Shown in pieces: positions 9,053-23,043 of a stretch of 64,000 nucleotides of DNA (the stretch's first letter is position 1; the number at the start of each line of letters is the position of its first letter). This DNA is from Paratinospora sagittata. Lineage: Eukaryota; Streptophyta; Magnoliopsida; Ranunculales; Menispermaceae. A program made the position numbers and the translations under genes. The notes beneath the pieces are model-generated. The model was given only the letters and a program-made list of their open reading frames with translations, was not told where the DNA came from and searched no databases. The DNA lies in contig JAYMFD010003428.1 of the NCBI GenBank assembly GCA_035771175.1, positions 1 through 64,000 on the forward strand, read 5' to 3'.

Positions 9053-11923
9053 CCTCAAACACATTTTCTAAGTAAATTTAGTTCATTTAAACCAAAATTT
9101 GAGATTTGGGGGTCAAAAATTCACTGGGATATTGGAACGGAGTTCCATCTATTCCGGGGCTTCCTAGAAGGATATTGGGACTCGCTCAAAGAGTTGGTGG
9201 AGAAAGCAATCTGGTGGATTGGTAGCGATTGCCTCAAACACATTTTCTAAGTAAATTTAGTTCATTTAAACCAAAATTTGATATTTAGGGGTCAAAAATT
9301 CATCTGGATATTGGAAAAGAGTTCCATCTATTCCGGGGCTTCCTAGAAGGATATTGGGACTCGCTCAAAGAGTTGGTGGAGAAAGCAATCTGGTGGATTG
9401 GTAGCGATTGCCTCGAACACATTTTCTAAGTAAATTTAGTTCATTTAAACCAAAATTTGATATTTAGGGGTCAAAAAGTCATCGGGATGTTCGAACGGAG
9501 TTCCATCTATTCTGGGGGGTTGCTAGAAGGATATTGGAACTCGCTTAAAGAGTAGGTGGAGAAAGCGATCTGGTGGATTGGTCGCGATTTCCTCAAACAC
9601 ATTTTCTAAGTAAATTTAGTTCATTTAAACGAAAATTTGAGATTTGGGGGTCAAAAATTCACCGGGATATTGGAACGGAGTTCCATCTATTCCGGGGCTT
9701 CCTAAAAGGATATTGGGACTCGCTCAAAGAGTTGGTGGAGAAAGTAATATGGTGGATTGGTAGCGATTGCCTCAAACACATTTTCTAAGTAAATTTAGTT
9801 CATTTAATCCAAAATTTGATATTTAGGGGTCAAAAGTTCATCTGGATATTGGAAAAGAGTTCCATCTATTCTGGGGGGTTGTTCGAAGGATATTGGGAAT
9901 CGCTTAAAGAGTAGGTGGTGAAAGCAATCCGGTGGATTGGTCGCGATTGCCTCAATTTCTTTTTCAAAGTATATTTAGTTCAGTTAAACCAAAGTTTTAG
10001 ATTTGGGGGTCAAAAATTCTCCGGGATATTGGAATGGAGTTCCATCTATTCTGGGGATTCCTAGAAGGATATTGGGACTCTCTCAAAGAGTTGGTGGAGA
10101 AAGCAATATGGTGGATTGGTAGCGATGGCCTCAAACACATTTTCTAAGTAAATTTAGTTCATTTAAACCAAAATTTGATATTTAGGGGTCAAAAATTCAT
10201 CGGGATGTTCGAACGGAGTTCCATCTATTCTGGGGGGTTGCTAGAAGGATATTGGGACTCGCTTAAAGAGTAGGTGGAGAAAGCAATCCGGTGGATTGAT
10301 CGCGATTGCCTCAAACACATTTTCTAAGTAAATTTAGTTCATTTAAACCAAAATTTGAGATTTGGGGGTCAAAAATTCACCGGGATATTGGAACGGAGTT
10401 CCATCTATTCCGGGGCTTCCTAGAAGGATATTGGGACTCGCTCAAAGAGTTGGTGGAGAAAGCAATCTGGTGGATTGGTAGCGATTGCCTCAAACACATT
10501 TTCTAAGTAAATTTAGTTCATTTAAACCAAAATTTGATATTTAGGGGTCAAAAATTCATCGGGATGTTCAAACGGAGTTCCATCTATTCTGGGGGGTTGC
10601 TAGAAGGATATTGGGACTCGCTTAAAGAGTAGGTGGAGAAAGCAATCCGGTGGATTGATCGCGATTGCCTCAAACACATTTTCTATGTAAATTTAGTTCA
10701 TTTAAACCAAAATTTGAGATTTGGGGGTCAAAACTTCACTAGGATATTGGAACGGAGTTCCATCTATTCTGGGGCTTCCTAGAAGGATATTGGGACTCGC
10801 TCAAAGAGTTGGTGGAGAAAGCAATCTGGTGGATTGGTAGCGATTGCCTCAAATACATTTTCTAAGTAAATTTAGTTCATTTAAACCAAAATTTGATATT
10901 TAGGGGTCAAAAATTCATCGGGATGTTCGAACGGAGTTCCATCTATTCTGGGGGGTTGCTAGAAGGATATTGGGACTCGCTTAAAGAGTAGGTGGAGAAA
11001 GCAATCCGGTGGATTGATCGCGATTGCCTCAAACACATTTTTTAAGTAAATTTAGTTCATTTAAACCAAAATTTGAGATTTGGGGGTCAAAAATTCACCG
11101 GGATATTGGAACGGAGTTCCATCTATTCCGGGGCTTCCTAGAAGGATATTGGGACTCGCTCAAAGAGTTGGTGGAAAAAGCAATCTGGTGGATTGGTCGC
11201 GATTGCCTCAAACACATTTTCTAAGTAAATTTAGTTCATTTAAAACAAAATTTGATATTTAGGGGTCAAAAATTCTCCGGGATATTGGAACGGGGTTCCA
11301 TATATTCTGGGGATTCCTAGAAGGATATTGGGACTCGCTCAAAGAGTTGGTGGAGAAAGCAATTTGGTGGATTGGTAGCGATTGCCTCAAACACATTTTC
11401 TAAGTAAATTTAGTTCATTTAAACCAAAATTTGATATTTAGGGGTCAAAAATTCATCGGGATATTCGAACGGAGTTCCCTCTATTCTGGGGGGTTGCTAG
11501 AAGGATATTGGAACTCGCTTAAAGAGTAGGTGGAGAAAGCAATCCGGTGGACTGATCGCGATTGCCTCAAACACATTTTCTAAGTAAATTTAGTTCATTT
11601 AAACCAAAATTTGAGATTTGGGGGTCAAAAATTCAATGGGATATTGGAACGGAGTTCCATCTATTCCGGGGCTTCCTAGAAGGATATTGGGACTCGCTCA
11701 AAGAGTTGGCGGAGAAAGCAATCTGGTGGATTGGTAGCGATTGCCTCAAACACATTTTCTAAGTAAATTTAGTTCATTTAAACCAAAATTTGATATTTAG
11801 GGGTCAAAAATTCATCTGGATATTCGAACGGAGTTCCATCTATTCTGGGGGGTTGCTAGAAGGATATTGGAACTCGCTTAAAGAGTAGGTGGAGAAAGCA
11901 ATCCGGTGGATTAATCGCGATTG
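9053..11923. repeat. 16-monomer HOR copy (2871 bp)
   Basis: The monomer order read from diagnostics is B2-H-A4-B-C-D-A1-B1-A1-B3'-A1-B1'-E-F-B2-F. The next unit begins with the same B2-H-A4-B order at 11924. The private marker gttcaaacgg (10568) lies in the ninth monomer, and ttcactagg (10735) in the B3' monomer. The H monomer (9232) combines a C-like left half (tctggatattggaaaagag) with a B-like right half and ends in cctcgaacac. Confidence 0.8.
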
Positions 11924-14434
11924 CCTCAAACACATTTTCTAAGTAAATTTAGTTCATTTAAACCAAAATTTGAGATTTGGGGGTCAAAAATTCACTGGGA
12001 TATTGGAACGGAGTTCCATCTATTCCGGGGCTTCCTAGAAGGATATTGGGACTCGCTCAAAGAGTTGGTGGAGAAAGCAATATGGTGGATTGGTAGCGAT
12101 TGCCTCAAACACATTTTCTAAGTAAATTTAGTTCATTTAAACCAAAATTTGATATTTAGGGGTCAAAAATTCATCTGGATATTGGAAAAGAGTTCCATCT
12201 ATTCCGGGGCTTCCTAGAAGGATATTGGGACTCGCTCAAAGAGTTGGTGGAGAAAGCAATCTGGTGGATTGGTAGCGATTGCCTCGAACACATTTTCTAA
12301 GTAAATTTAGTTCATTTAAACCAAAATTTGATATTTAGGGGTCAAAAAGTCATCGGGATGTTCGAACGGAGTTCCATCTATTCTGAGGGGTTGCTAGAAG
12401 GATATTGGAACTCGCTTAAAGAGTAGGTGGAGAAAGCAATCTGGTGGATTGGTCGCGATTTCCTCAAACACATTTTCTAAGTAAATTTAGTTCATTTAAA
12501 CGAAAATTTGATATTTGGGGGTCAAAAATTCACCGGGATATTGGAACGGAGTTCCATCTATTCCGGGGCTTCCTAAAAGGATATTGGGACTCGCTCAAAG
12601 AGTTGGTGGAGAAAGTAATATGGTGGATTGGTAGCGATTGCCTCAAACACATTTTCTAAGTAAATTTAGTTCATTTAATCCAAAATTTGATATTTAGGGG
12701 TCAAAAGTTCATCTGGATATTGGAAAAGAGTTCCATCTATTCTGGGGGGTTGTTCGAAGGATATTGGGACTCGCTTAAAGAGTAGGTGGTGAAAGCAATC
12801 CGGTGGATTGGTCGCGATTGCCTCAATTTCTTTTTCAAAGTATATTTAGTTCATTTAAACCAAAGTTTTAGATTTGGGGGTCAAAAATTCTCCGGGATAT
12901 TGGAATGGAGTTCCATCTATTCTGGGGATTCCTAGAAGGATATTGGGACTCTCTCAAAGAGTTGGTGGAGAAAGCAATCTGGTGGATTGGTACCGATTGC
13001 CTCAAACACATTTTCTAAGTAAATTTAGTTCATTTAAACCAAAATTTGATATTTAGGGGTCAAAAATTCATCGGGATGTTCGAACGGAGTTCCATCTATT
13101 CTGGGGGGTTGCTAGAAGGATATTGGGACTCGCTTAAAGAGTAGGTGGAGAAAGCAATCCGGTGGATTGATCGCGATTGCCTCAAACACATTTTCTAAGT
13201 AAATTTAGTTCATTTAAACCAAAATTTGAGATTTGGGGGTCTAAAATTCACCGGGATATTGGAACGGAGTTCCATCTATTCCGGGGCTTCCTAGAAGGAT
13301 ATTGGGACTCGCTCAAAGAGTTGGTGGAGAAAGCAATCTGGTGGATTGGTAGCGATTGCCTCAAACACATTTTCTAAGTAAATTTAGTTCATTTAAACCA
13401 AAATTTGATATTTAGGGGTCAAAAATTCATCGGGATGTTCAAACGGAGTTCCATCTATTCTGGGGGGTTGCTAGAAGGATATTGGGACTCGCTTAAAGAG
13501 TAGGTGGAGAAAGCAATCCGGTGGATTGATCGCGATTGCCTCAAACACATTTTTTAAGTAAATTTAGTTCATTTAAACCAAAATTTGAGATTTGGGGGTC
13601 AAAAATTCACCGGGATATTGGAACGGAGTTCCATCTATTCCGGGGCTTCCTAGAAGGATATTGGGACTCGCTCAAAGAGTTGGTGGAAAAAGCAATCTGG
13701 TGGATTGGTCGCGATTGCCTCAAACACATTTTCTAAGTAAATTTAGTTCATTTAAAACAAAATTTGATATTTAGGGGTCAAAAATTCTCCGGGATATTGG
13801 AACGGGGTTCCATATATTCTGGGGATTCCTAGAAGGATATTGGGACTCGCTCAAAGAGTTGGTGGAGAAAGCAATTTGGTGGATTGGTAGCGATTGCCTC
13901 AAACACATTTTCTAAGTAAATTTAGTTCATTTAAACCAAAATTTGATATTTAGGGGTCAAAAATTCATCGGGATATTCGAACGGAGTTCCCTCTATTCTG
14001 GGGGGTTGCTAGAAGGATATTGGAACTCGCTTAAAGAGTAGGTGGAGAAAGCAATCCGGTGGACTGATCGCGATTGCCTCAAACACATTTTCTAAGTAAA
14101 TTTAGTTCATTTAAACCAAAATTTGAGATTTGGGGGTCAAAAATTCACTGGGATATTGGAACGGAGTTCCATCTATTCCGGGGCTTCCTAGAAGGATATT
14201 GGGACTCGCTCAAAGAGTTGGCGGAGAAAGCAATCTGGTGGATTGGTAGCGATTGCCTCAAACACATTTTCTAAGTAAATTTAGTTCATTTAAACCAAAA
14301 TTTGATATTTAGGGGTCAAAAATTCATCTGGATATTCGAACGGAGTTCCATCTATTCTGGGGGTTGCTAGAAGGATATTGGAACTCGCTTAAAGAGTAGG
14401 TGGAGAAAGCAATCCGGTGGATTAATCGCGATTG
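11924..14434. repeat. 14-monomer HOR copy (2511 bp)
   Basis: The order matches the 16-mer at 9053-11923 but lacks two adjacent monomers: A1(gttcaaac)-B3'-A1-B1' has become A1(gttcaaac)-B1' (around 13380-13730). The other subtypes and several private variants are shared, such as taatccaaaa in C, the gggactctctc D and ggcggag in B2. A one-base loss in the G-run near 14358 is private to this copy. Confidence 0.8.
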
Positions 14435-16945
14435 CCTCAAACACATTTTCTAAGTAAATTTAGTTCATTTAAACCAAAATTTGAGATTTGGGGGTCAAAA
14501 ATTCACTGGGATATTGGAACGGAGTTCCATCTATTCCGGGGCTTCCTAGAAGGATATTGGGACTCGCTCAAAGAGTTGGTGGAGAAAGCAATATGGTGGA
14601 TTGGTAGCGATTGCCTCAAACACATTTTCTAAGTAAATTTAGTTCATTTAAACCAAAATTTGATATTTAGGGGTCAAAAATTCATCTGGATATTGGAAAA
14701 GAGTTCCATCTATTCCGGGGCTTCCTAGAAGGATATTGGGACTCGCTCAAAGAGTTGGTGGAGAAAGCAATCTGGTGGATTGGTAGCGATTGCCTCGAAC
14801 ACATTTTCTAAGTAAATTTAGTTCATTTAAACCAAAATTTGATATTTAGGGGTCAAAAAGTCATCGGGATGTTCGAACGGAGTTCCATCTATTCTGGGGG
14901 GTTGCTAGAAGGATATTGGAACTCGCTTAAAGAGTAGGTGGAGAAAGCAATCTGGTGGATTGGTCGCGATTTCCTCAAACACATTTTCTAAGTAAATTTA
15001 GTTCATTTAAACGAAAATTTGAGATTTGGGGGTCAAAAATTCACCGGGATATTGGAACGGAGTTCCATCTATTCCGGGGCTTCCTAAAAGGATATTGGGA
15101 CTCGCTCAAAGAGTTGGTGGAGAAAGTAATATGGTGGATTGGTAGCGATTGCCTCAAACACATTTTCTAAGTAAATTTAGTTCATTTAATCCAAAATTTG
15201 ATATTTAGGGGTCAAAAGTTCATCTGGATATTGGAAAAGAGTTCCATCTATTCTGGGGGGTTGTTCGAAGGATATTGGGACTCGCTTAAAGAGTAGGTGG
15301 TGAAAGCAATCCGGTGGATTGGTCGCGATTGCCTCAATTTCTTTTTCAAAGTATATTTAGTTCATTTAAACCAAAGTTCTAGATTTGGGGGTCAAAAATT
15401 CTCCGGGATATTGGAATGGAGTTCCATCTATTCTGGGGATTCCTTGAAGGATATTGGGACTCTCTCAAAGAGTTGGTGGAGAAAGCAATCTGGTGGATTG
15501 GTAGCGATTGCCTCAAACACATTTTCTAAGTAAATTTAGTTCATTTAAACCAAAATTTGATATTTAGGGGTCAAAAATTCATCGGGATGTTCGAACGGAG
15601 TTCCATCTATTCTGGGGGGTTGCTAGAAGGATATTGGGACTCGCTTAAAGAGTAGGTGGAGAAAGCAATCCGGTGGATTGATCGCGATTGCCTCAAACAC
15701 ATTTTCTAAGTAAATTTAGTTCATTTAAACCAAAATTTGAGATTTGGGGGTCAAAAATTCACCGGGATATTGGAACGGAGTTCCATCTATTCCGGGGCTT
15801 CCTAGAAGGATATTGGGACTCGCTCAAAGAGTTGGTGGAGAAAGCAATCTGGTGGATTGGTAGCGATTGCCTCAAACACATTTTCTAAGTAAATTTAGTT
15901 CATTTAAACCAAAATTTGATATTTAGGGGTCAAAAATTCATCCGGATGTTCAAACGGAGTTCCATCTATTCTGGGGGGTTGCTAGAAGGATATTGGGACT
16001 CGCTTAAAGAGTAGGTGGAGAAAGCAATCCGGTGGATTGATCGCGATTGCCTCAAACACATTTTCTAAGTAAATTTAGTTCATTTAAACCAAAATTTGAG
16101 ATTTGGGGGTCAAAACTTCACTAGGATATTGGAACGGAGTTCCATCTATTCTGGGGCTTCCTAGAAGGATATTGGGACTCGCTCAAAAAGTTGGTGGAGA
16201 AAGCAATCTGGTGGATTGGTAGCGATTGCCTCAAACACATTTTCTAAGTAAATTCAGTTCATTTAAACCAAAATTTGATATTTAGGGGTCAAAAATTCAT
16301 CTGGATATTGGAAAAGAGTTTCATCTATTCCGAGGGTTCCTAGAAGGATAATGGGACTCGATTAAAGAGTTGGTGGAGAAAGCATTCTGGTGGATTGGTC
16401 GCGATTGCCTCAAACAAATTTTCTAGGTAAATTTAATTCATTTAAACCAAAATTTGAGATTTAGTGGTCAAAAATTCATGGGGATATTCGAACGGAGTTC
16501 CCTCTATTATGGGGGGTTGCTTGAAGGATATTGGAACTCGCTTAAAGAGTAGGTGGAGAAAGCAATCTGGTGGATTGGTCGCGATTTCCTCAAACACATT
16601 TTCTAAGTAAATTTAGTTCATTTAAACCAAAATTTGAGATTTGGGGGTCAAAAATTCACCGGGATATTGGAACGGAGTTCCATCTATTCCGGGGCTTCCT
16701 AGAAGGATATTGGGACTCGCTCAAAGAGTTGGTGGAGAAAGCAATATGGTGGATTGGTAGCGATTGCCTCGGACACATTTTCTAAGTAAATTTAGTTCAT
16801 TTAAAACAAAATTTGATATTTAGGGGTCAAAAATTCTCGGGGATATTGGAACGGAGTTCCATATATTCTGGGGATTCCTATAAGGATATTGGGACTCGCT
16901 CAAAGAGTTGGTGGAGAAAGCAATCTGGTGGATTGGTAGCGATTG
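14435..16945. repeat. 14-monomer HOR copy with replaced right half (2511 bp)
   Basis: It starts B2-H-A4-B-C-D-A1-B1-A1-B3' like its neighbours, then continues m3-m4-B1-E instead of A1-B1'-E-F-B2-F. The m3 marker is ccgagggttcc with ggataatgggactcgatt (16330-16355). The m4 markers are caaacaaattttctagg and tattatgg. B1 ends in cctcggacac. The length equals that of the previous 14-mer although the content differs. Confidence 0.78.
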
Positions 16946-18919
16946 CCTCAAACACATTTTCTAAGTAAATTTAGTTCATTTAAACCAAAATTTGATATTT
17001 AGGGGTCAAAAATTCATCTGGATATTGGAAAAGAGTTCCATCTATTCCGGGGCTTCCTAGAACGATATTGGGACTCGCTCAAAGAGTTGGTGGAGAAAGC
17101 AATCTGGTGGATTGGTAGCGATTGCCTCGAACACATTTTCTAAGTAAATTTAGTTCATTTAAACCAAAATTTGATATTTAGGGGTCAAAAAGTCATCGGG
17201 ATGTTCGAACGGAGTTCCATCTATTCTGGGGGGTTGCTAGAAGGATATTGGAACTCGCTTAAAGAGTAGGTGGAGAAAGCAATCTGGTGGATTGGTCGCG
17301 ATTTCCTCAAACACATTTTCTAAGTAAATTTAGTTCATTTAAACGAAAATTTGAGATTTGGGGGTCAAAAATTCACCGGGATATTGGAACGGAGTTCCAT
17401 CTATTCCGGGGCTTCCTAAAAGGATATTGGGACTCGCTCAAAGAGTTGGTGGAGAAAGTAATATGGTGGATTGGTAGCGATTGCCTCAAACACATTTTCT
17501 AAGTAAATTTAGTTCATTTAATCCAAAATTTGATATTTAGGGGTCAAAAGTTCATCTGGATATTGGAAAAGAGTTCCATCTATTCTGGGGGGTTGTTCGA
17601 AGGATATTGGGACTCGCTTAAAGAGTAGGTGGTGAAAGCAATCCGGTGGATTGGTCGCGATTGCCTCAATTTCTTTTTCAAAGTATATTTAGTTCATTTA
17701 AACCAAAGTTTTAGATTTGGGGGTCAAAAATTCTCCGGGATATTGGAATGGAGTTCCATCTATTCTGGGGATTCCTAGAAGGATATTGGGACTCTCTCAA
17801 AGAGTTGGTGGAGAAAGCAATCTGGTGGATTGGTAGCGATTGCCTCAAACACATTTTCTAAGTAAATTTAGTTCATTTAAACCAAAATTTGATATTTAGG
17901 GGTCAAAAATTCATCGGGATGTTCGAACGGAGTTCCATCTATTCTGGGGGGTTGCTAGAAGGATATTGGGACTCGCTTAAAGAGTAGGTGGAGAAAGCAA
18001 TCCGGTGGATTGATCGCGATTGCCTCAAACACATTTTCTAAGTAAATTTAGTTCATTTAAACCAAAATATGAGATTTGGGGGTCAAAACTTCACTAGGAT
18101 ATTGGAACGGAGTTCCATCTATTCTGGGGCTTCCTAGAAGGATATTGGGACTCGCTCAAAAAGTTGGTGGAGAAAGCAATCTGGTGGATTGGTAGCGATT
18201 GCGTCAAACACATTTTCTAAGTAAATTCAGTTCATTTAAACAAAAATTTGATATTTAGGGGTCAAAAATTCATCTGGATATTGGAAAAGAGTTCCATCTA
18301 TTCCGAGGGTTCCTAGAAGGATAATGGGACTCGATCAAAGAGTTGGTGGAGAAAGCATTCTGGTGGATTGGTCGCGATTGCCTCAAACAAATTTTCTAGG
18401 TAAATTTAATTCATTTAAACCAAAATTTGAGATTTAGTGGTCAAAAATTCATGGGGATATTCGAACGGAGTTCCCTCTATTATGGGGGGTTGCTAGAAGG
18501 ATATTGGAACTCGCTTAAAGAGTAGGTGGAGAAAGCAATCTGGTGGATTGATCGCGATTGCCTCAAACACATTTTCTAAGTAAATTTAGTTCATTTAAAC
18601 CAAAATTTGAGATTTTGGGGGTCAAAAATTCACCGGGATATTGGAACGGAGTTCCATCTATTCCGGGGCTTCCTAGAAGGATATTGGGACTCGCTCAAAG
18701 AGTTGGTGGAGAAAGCAATATGGTGGATTGGTAGCGATTGCCTCGGACACATTTTCTAAGTAAATTTAGTTCATTTAAAACAAAATTTGATATTTAGGGG
18801 TCAAAAATTCTCGGGGATATTGGAACGGAGTTCCATATATTCTGGGGATTCCTAGAAGGATATTGGGACTCGCTCAAAGAGTTGGTGGAGAAAGCAATTT
18901 GGTGGATTGGTAGCGATTG
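16946..18919. repeat. 11-monomer HOR copy (1974 bp)
   Basis: The order is H-A4-B-C-D-A1-B3'-m3-m4-B1-E. It has lost B2 at the start and an internal A1-B pair relative to the preceding copy. The ttcactagg marker recurs at 18090, 1972 bp after the copy at 16118. An extra T in gattttggggg near 18614 is private. It ends where the 7-mer/4-mer mixture resumes with F. Confidence 0.78.
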
Positions 18920-20355
18920 CCTCAAACACATTTTCTAAGTAAATTTAGTTCATTTAAACCAAAATTTGATATTTAGGGGTCAAAAATTCATCGGGATATT
19001 CGAACGGAGTTCCCTCTATTCTGGGGGGTTGCTAGAAGGATATTGGAACTCGCTTAAAGAGTAGGTGGAGAAAGCAATCCGGTGGACTGATCGCGATTGC
19101 CTCAAACACATTTTCTAAGTAAATTTAGTTCATTTAAACCAAAATTTGAGATTTGGGGGTCAAAAATTCACTGGGATATTGGAACGGAGTTCCATCTATT
19201 CCGGGGCTTCCTAAAAGGATATTGGGACTCGCTCAAAGAGTTGGTGGAGAAAGCAATCTGGTGGATTGGTAGCGATTGCCTCAAACACATTTTCTAAGTA
19301 AATTTAGTTCATTTAAACCAAAATTTGATATTTAGGGGTCAAAAGTTCATCTGGATATTGGAAAAGAGTTCCATCTATTCTGGGGGGTTGTTCGAAGGAT
19401 ATTGGGACTCGCTTAAAGAGTAGGTGGTGAAAGCAATCCGGTGGATTGGTCGCGATTGCCTCAATTTCTTTTTCAAAGTATATTTAGTTCATTTAAACCA
19501 AAGTTTTAGATTTGGGGGTCAAAAATTCTCCGGGATATTGGAATGGAGTTCCATCTATTCTGGGGATTCCTAGAAGGATATTGGGACTCGCTGAAAGAGT
19601 TGGTGGAGAAAGCAATCTGGTGGATTGGTAGCGATTGCCTCAAACACATTTTCTAAGTAAATTTAGTTCATTTAAACTAAAATTTGATATTTAGGGGTCA
19701 AAAATTCATCGGGATGTTTGAACGGAGTTCCATCTATTCTGGGGGGTTGCTAGAAGGATATTGGGACTCGCTTAAAGAGTAGGTGGAGAAAGCAATACGG
19801 TGGATTGATCGCGATTGCCTCAAACACATTTTCTAAGTAAATTTAGTTCATTTAAACCAAAATTTGAGATTTGGGGGTCAAAAATTCACCGGGATATTGG
19901 AACGGAGTTCCATCTATTCCGGGGCTTCCTAGAAGGATATTGGGACTCGCTCAAAGAGTTGGTGGAGAAAGCAATCTGGTGGATTGGTAGCGATTGCCTC
20001 AAACACATTTTCTAAGTAAATTTAGTTCATTTAAACCAAAATTTGATATTTAGGGGTCAAAAATTCATCGGGATGTTCAAACGGAGTTCCATCTATTCTG
20101 GGGGGTTGCTAGAAAGATATTGGGACTCGCTTAAAGAGTAGGTGGAGAGAGCAATCCGGTGGATTGATCGCGATTGCCTCAAACACATTTTCTAAGTAAA
20201 TTTAGTTCATTTAAACCAAAATTTGAGATTTAGGGGTCAAAACTTCACTAGGATATTGGAACGGAGTTCCATCTATTCTGGGGCTTCCTAGAAGGATATT
20301 GGGACTCGCTCAAAAAGTTGGTGGAGAAAGCAATATGGTGGATTGGTAGCGATTG

Positions 20356-20534
20356 CCTTGGACACATTTTCTAAGTAAATTTAGTTCATTTAAAACAAAA
20401 TTTGATATTTAGGGGTCAAAAATTCTCGGGGATATTGGAACGGAGTTCCATCTATTCCGGGGCTTCCTAAAAGGATATTGGGACTCGCTCAAAGAGTTGG
20501 TGGAGAAAGCAATATGGTGGATTGGTAGCGATTG
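20356..20534. repeat. Hybrid monomer E/B2
   Basis: The left half has the E-type aaaacaaaa head and attctcggggatattgg. The right half has the B2-type tccggggcttcctaaaagg. It directly precedes a C monomer, so the F and B2 of the 7-mer have been skipped in phase. The monomer before it (20176-20355) is itself mixed: a ttcactagg B3' body ending in aatatggtgg and ccttggacac. Confidence 0.75.
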
Positions 20535-22685
20535 CCTCAAACACATTTTCTAAGTAAATTTAGTTCATTTAAACCAAAATTTGATATTTAGGGGTCAAAA
20601 GTTCATCTGGATATTGGAAAAGAGTTCCATCTATTCTGGGGGGTTGTTCGAAGGATATTGGGACTCGCTTAAAGAGTAGGTGGTGAAAGCAATCCGGTGG
20701 ATTGGTCGCGATTGCCTCAATTCCTTTTTCAAAGTATATTTAGTTCATTTAAACCAAAGTTTTAGATTTGGGGGTCAAAAATTCTCCGGGATATTGGAAT
20801 GGAGTTCCATCTATTCTGGGGATTCCTAGAAGGATATTGGGACTCGCTCAAAGAGTTGGTGGAGAAAGCAATCTGGTGGATTGGTAGCGATTGCCTCAAA
20901 CACATTTTCTAAGTAAATTTAGTTCATTTAAACCAAAATTTGATATTTAGGGGTAAAAAATTCATCGGGATGTTCGAACGGAGTTCCATCTATTCTGGGG
21001 GGTTGCTAGAAGGATATTGGGACTCGCTTAAAGAGTAGGTGGAGAAAGCAATCCGGTGGATTGATCGCGATTGCCTCAAACACATTTTTTAAGTAAATTT
21101 AGTTCATTTAAACCAAAATTTGAGATTTGGGGGTCAAAAATTCACCGGGATATTGGAACGGAGTTCCATCTATTCCGGGGCTTCCTAGAAGGATATTGGG
21201 ACTCGCTCAAAGAGATGGTGGAAAAAGCAATCTGGTGGATTGGTCGCGATTGCCTCAAACACATTTTCTAAGTAAATTTAGTTCATTTAAAACAAAATTT
21301 GATATTTAGGGGTCAAAAATTCTCCGGGATATTGGAACGGGGTTCCATATATTCTGGGGATTCCTAGAAGGATATTGGGACTCGCTCAAAGAGTTGGTGG
21401 AGAAAGCAATCTGGTGGATTGGTAGCGATTGCCTCAAACACATTTTCTAAGTAAATTTAGTTCATTTAAACCAAAATTTGATATTTAGGGGTCAAAAATT
21501 CATCGGGAAATTCGAACGGAGTTCCCTCTATTCTGGGGGGTTGCTAGAAGGATATTGGAACTCGCTTAAAGAGTAGGTGGAGAAAGCAATCCGGTGGATT
21601 AATCGCGATTGCCTCAAACACATTTTCTAAGTAAATTTAGTTCATTTAAACCAAAATTTGAGATTTGGGGGTCAAAAATTCACTGGGATATTGGAACGGA
21701 GTTCCATCTATTCTGGGGCTTCCTAGAAGGATATTGGGACTCGCTCAAAGAGTTGGTGGAGAAAGCAATCTGGTGGATTGGTAGCGATTGCCTCAAACAC
21801 ATTTTCTAAGTAAATTTAGTTCATTTAAACCAAAATTTGATATTTAGGGGTCAAAAATTCGTCTGGATATTGGAAAAGAGTTCCATCTATTCCGGGGCTT
21901 CCTAGAAGGATATTGGGACTCGCTCAAAGAGTTGGTGGAGAAAGCAATCTGGTGGATTGGTAGCGATTGCCTCGAACACATTTTCTAAGTAAATTTAGTT
22001 CATTTAAACCAAAATTTGATATTTAGGGGTCAAAAAGTCATCGGGATGTTCGAACGGAGTTCCATCTATTCTGGGGGGTTGCTAGAAGGATATTGGAACT
22101 CGCTTAAAGAGTAGGTGGAGAAAGCAATATGGTGGATTGGTCGCGATTTCCTCAAACACATTTTCTAAGTAATTTAGTTCATTTAAACGAAAATTTGAGA
22201 TTTGGGGGTCAAAAATTCACCGGGATATTGGAACGGAGTTCCATCTATTCCGGGGCTTCCTAAAAGGATATTGGGACTCGCTCAAAGAGTTGGCGGAGAA
22301 AGCAATCTGGTGGATTGGTAGCGATTGCCTCGAACACATTTTTAAGTAAATTTAGTTCATTTAAACCAAAATTTGATATTTAGGGGTCAAAAATTCATCG
22401 GGATATTCGAACGGAGTTCCCTCTATTCTGGGGGGTTGCTAGAAGGATATTGGAACTCGCTTAAAGAGTAGGTGGAGAAAGCAATCCGGTGGACTGATCG
22501 CGATTGCCTCAAACACATTTTCTAAGTAAATTTAGTTCATTTAAACCAAAATTTGAGATTTGGGGGTCAAAAATTCACTGGGATATTGGAACGGAGTTCC
22601 ATCTATTCCGGGGCTTCCTAAAAGGATATTGGGACTCGCTCAAAGAGTTGGCGGAGAAAGCAATCTGGTGGATTGGTAGCGATTG

Positions 22686-23043
22686 CCTCAAACACATTTT
22701 CTAAGTAAATTTAGTTCATTTAAACCAAAATTGATATTTAGGGGTCAAAAGTTCATCTGGATATTGGAAAAGAGTTCTATCTATTCTGGGGGGTTGTTCG
22801 AAGGATATTGGGACTCGCTTAAAGAGTAGGTGGTGAAAGCAATCCGGTGGACTGATCGCGATTGCCTCAAACACATTTTCTAAGTAAATTTAGTTCATTT
22901 AAACCAAAGTTTTAGATTTGGGGGTCAAAAATTCTCCGGGATATTGGAATGGAGTTCCATCTATTCTGGGGATTCCTAGAAGGATATTGGGACTCTCTCA
23001 AAGAGTTGGTGGAGAAAGCAATCTGGTGGATTGGTAGCGATTG
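22686..23043. repeat. C/F hybrid followed by a D monomer lacking its usual head
   Basis: The first monomer is C-type through gtggtgaaagcaatccgg, then ends in F-type ggactgatcgcg. The next starts with the standard cctcaaacacattttctaag head but continues as D (ccaaagttttagatttgg, ggaatggagttcc). This is the one D monomer noticed without the cctcaattt head. A short internal tract (about 22848-22905) therefore comes from another monomer type, which fits gene conversion. Confidence 0.75.
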
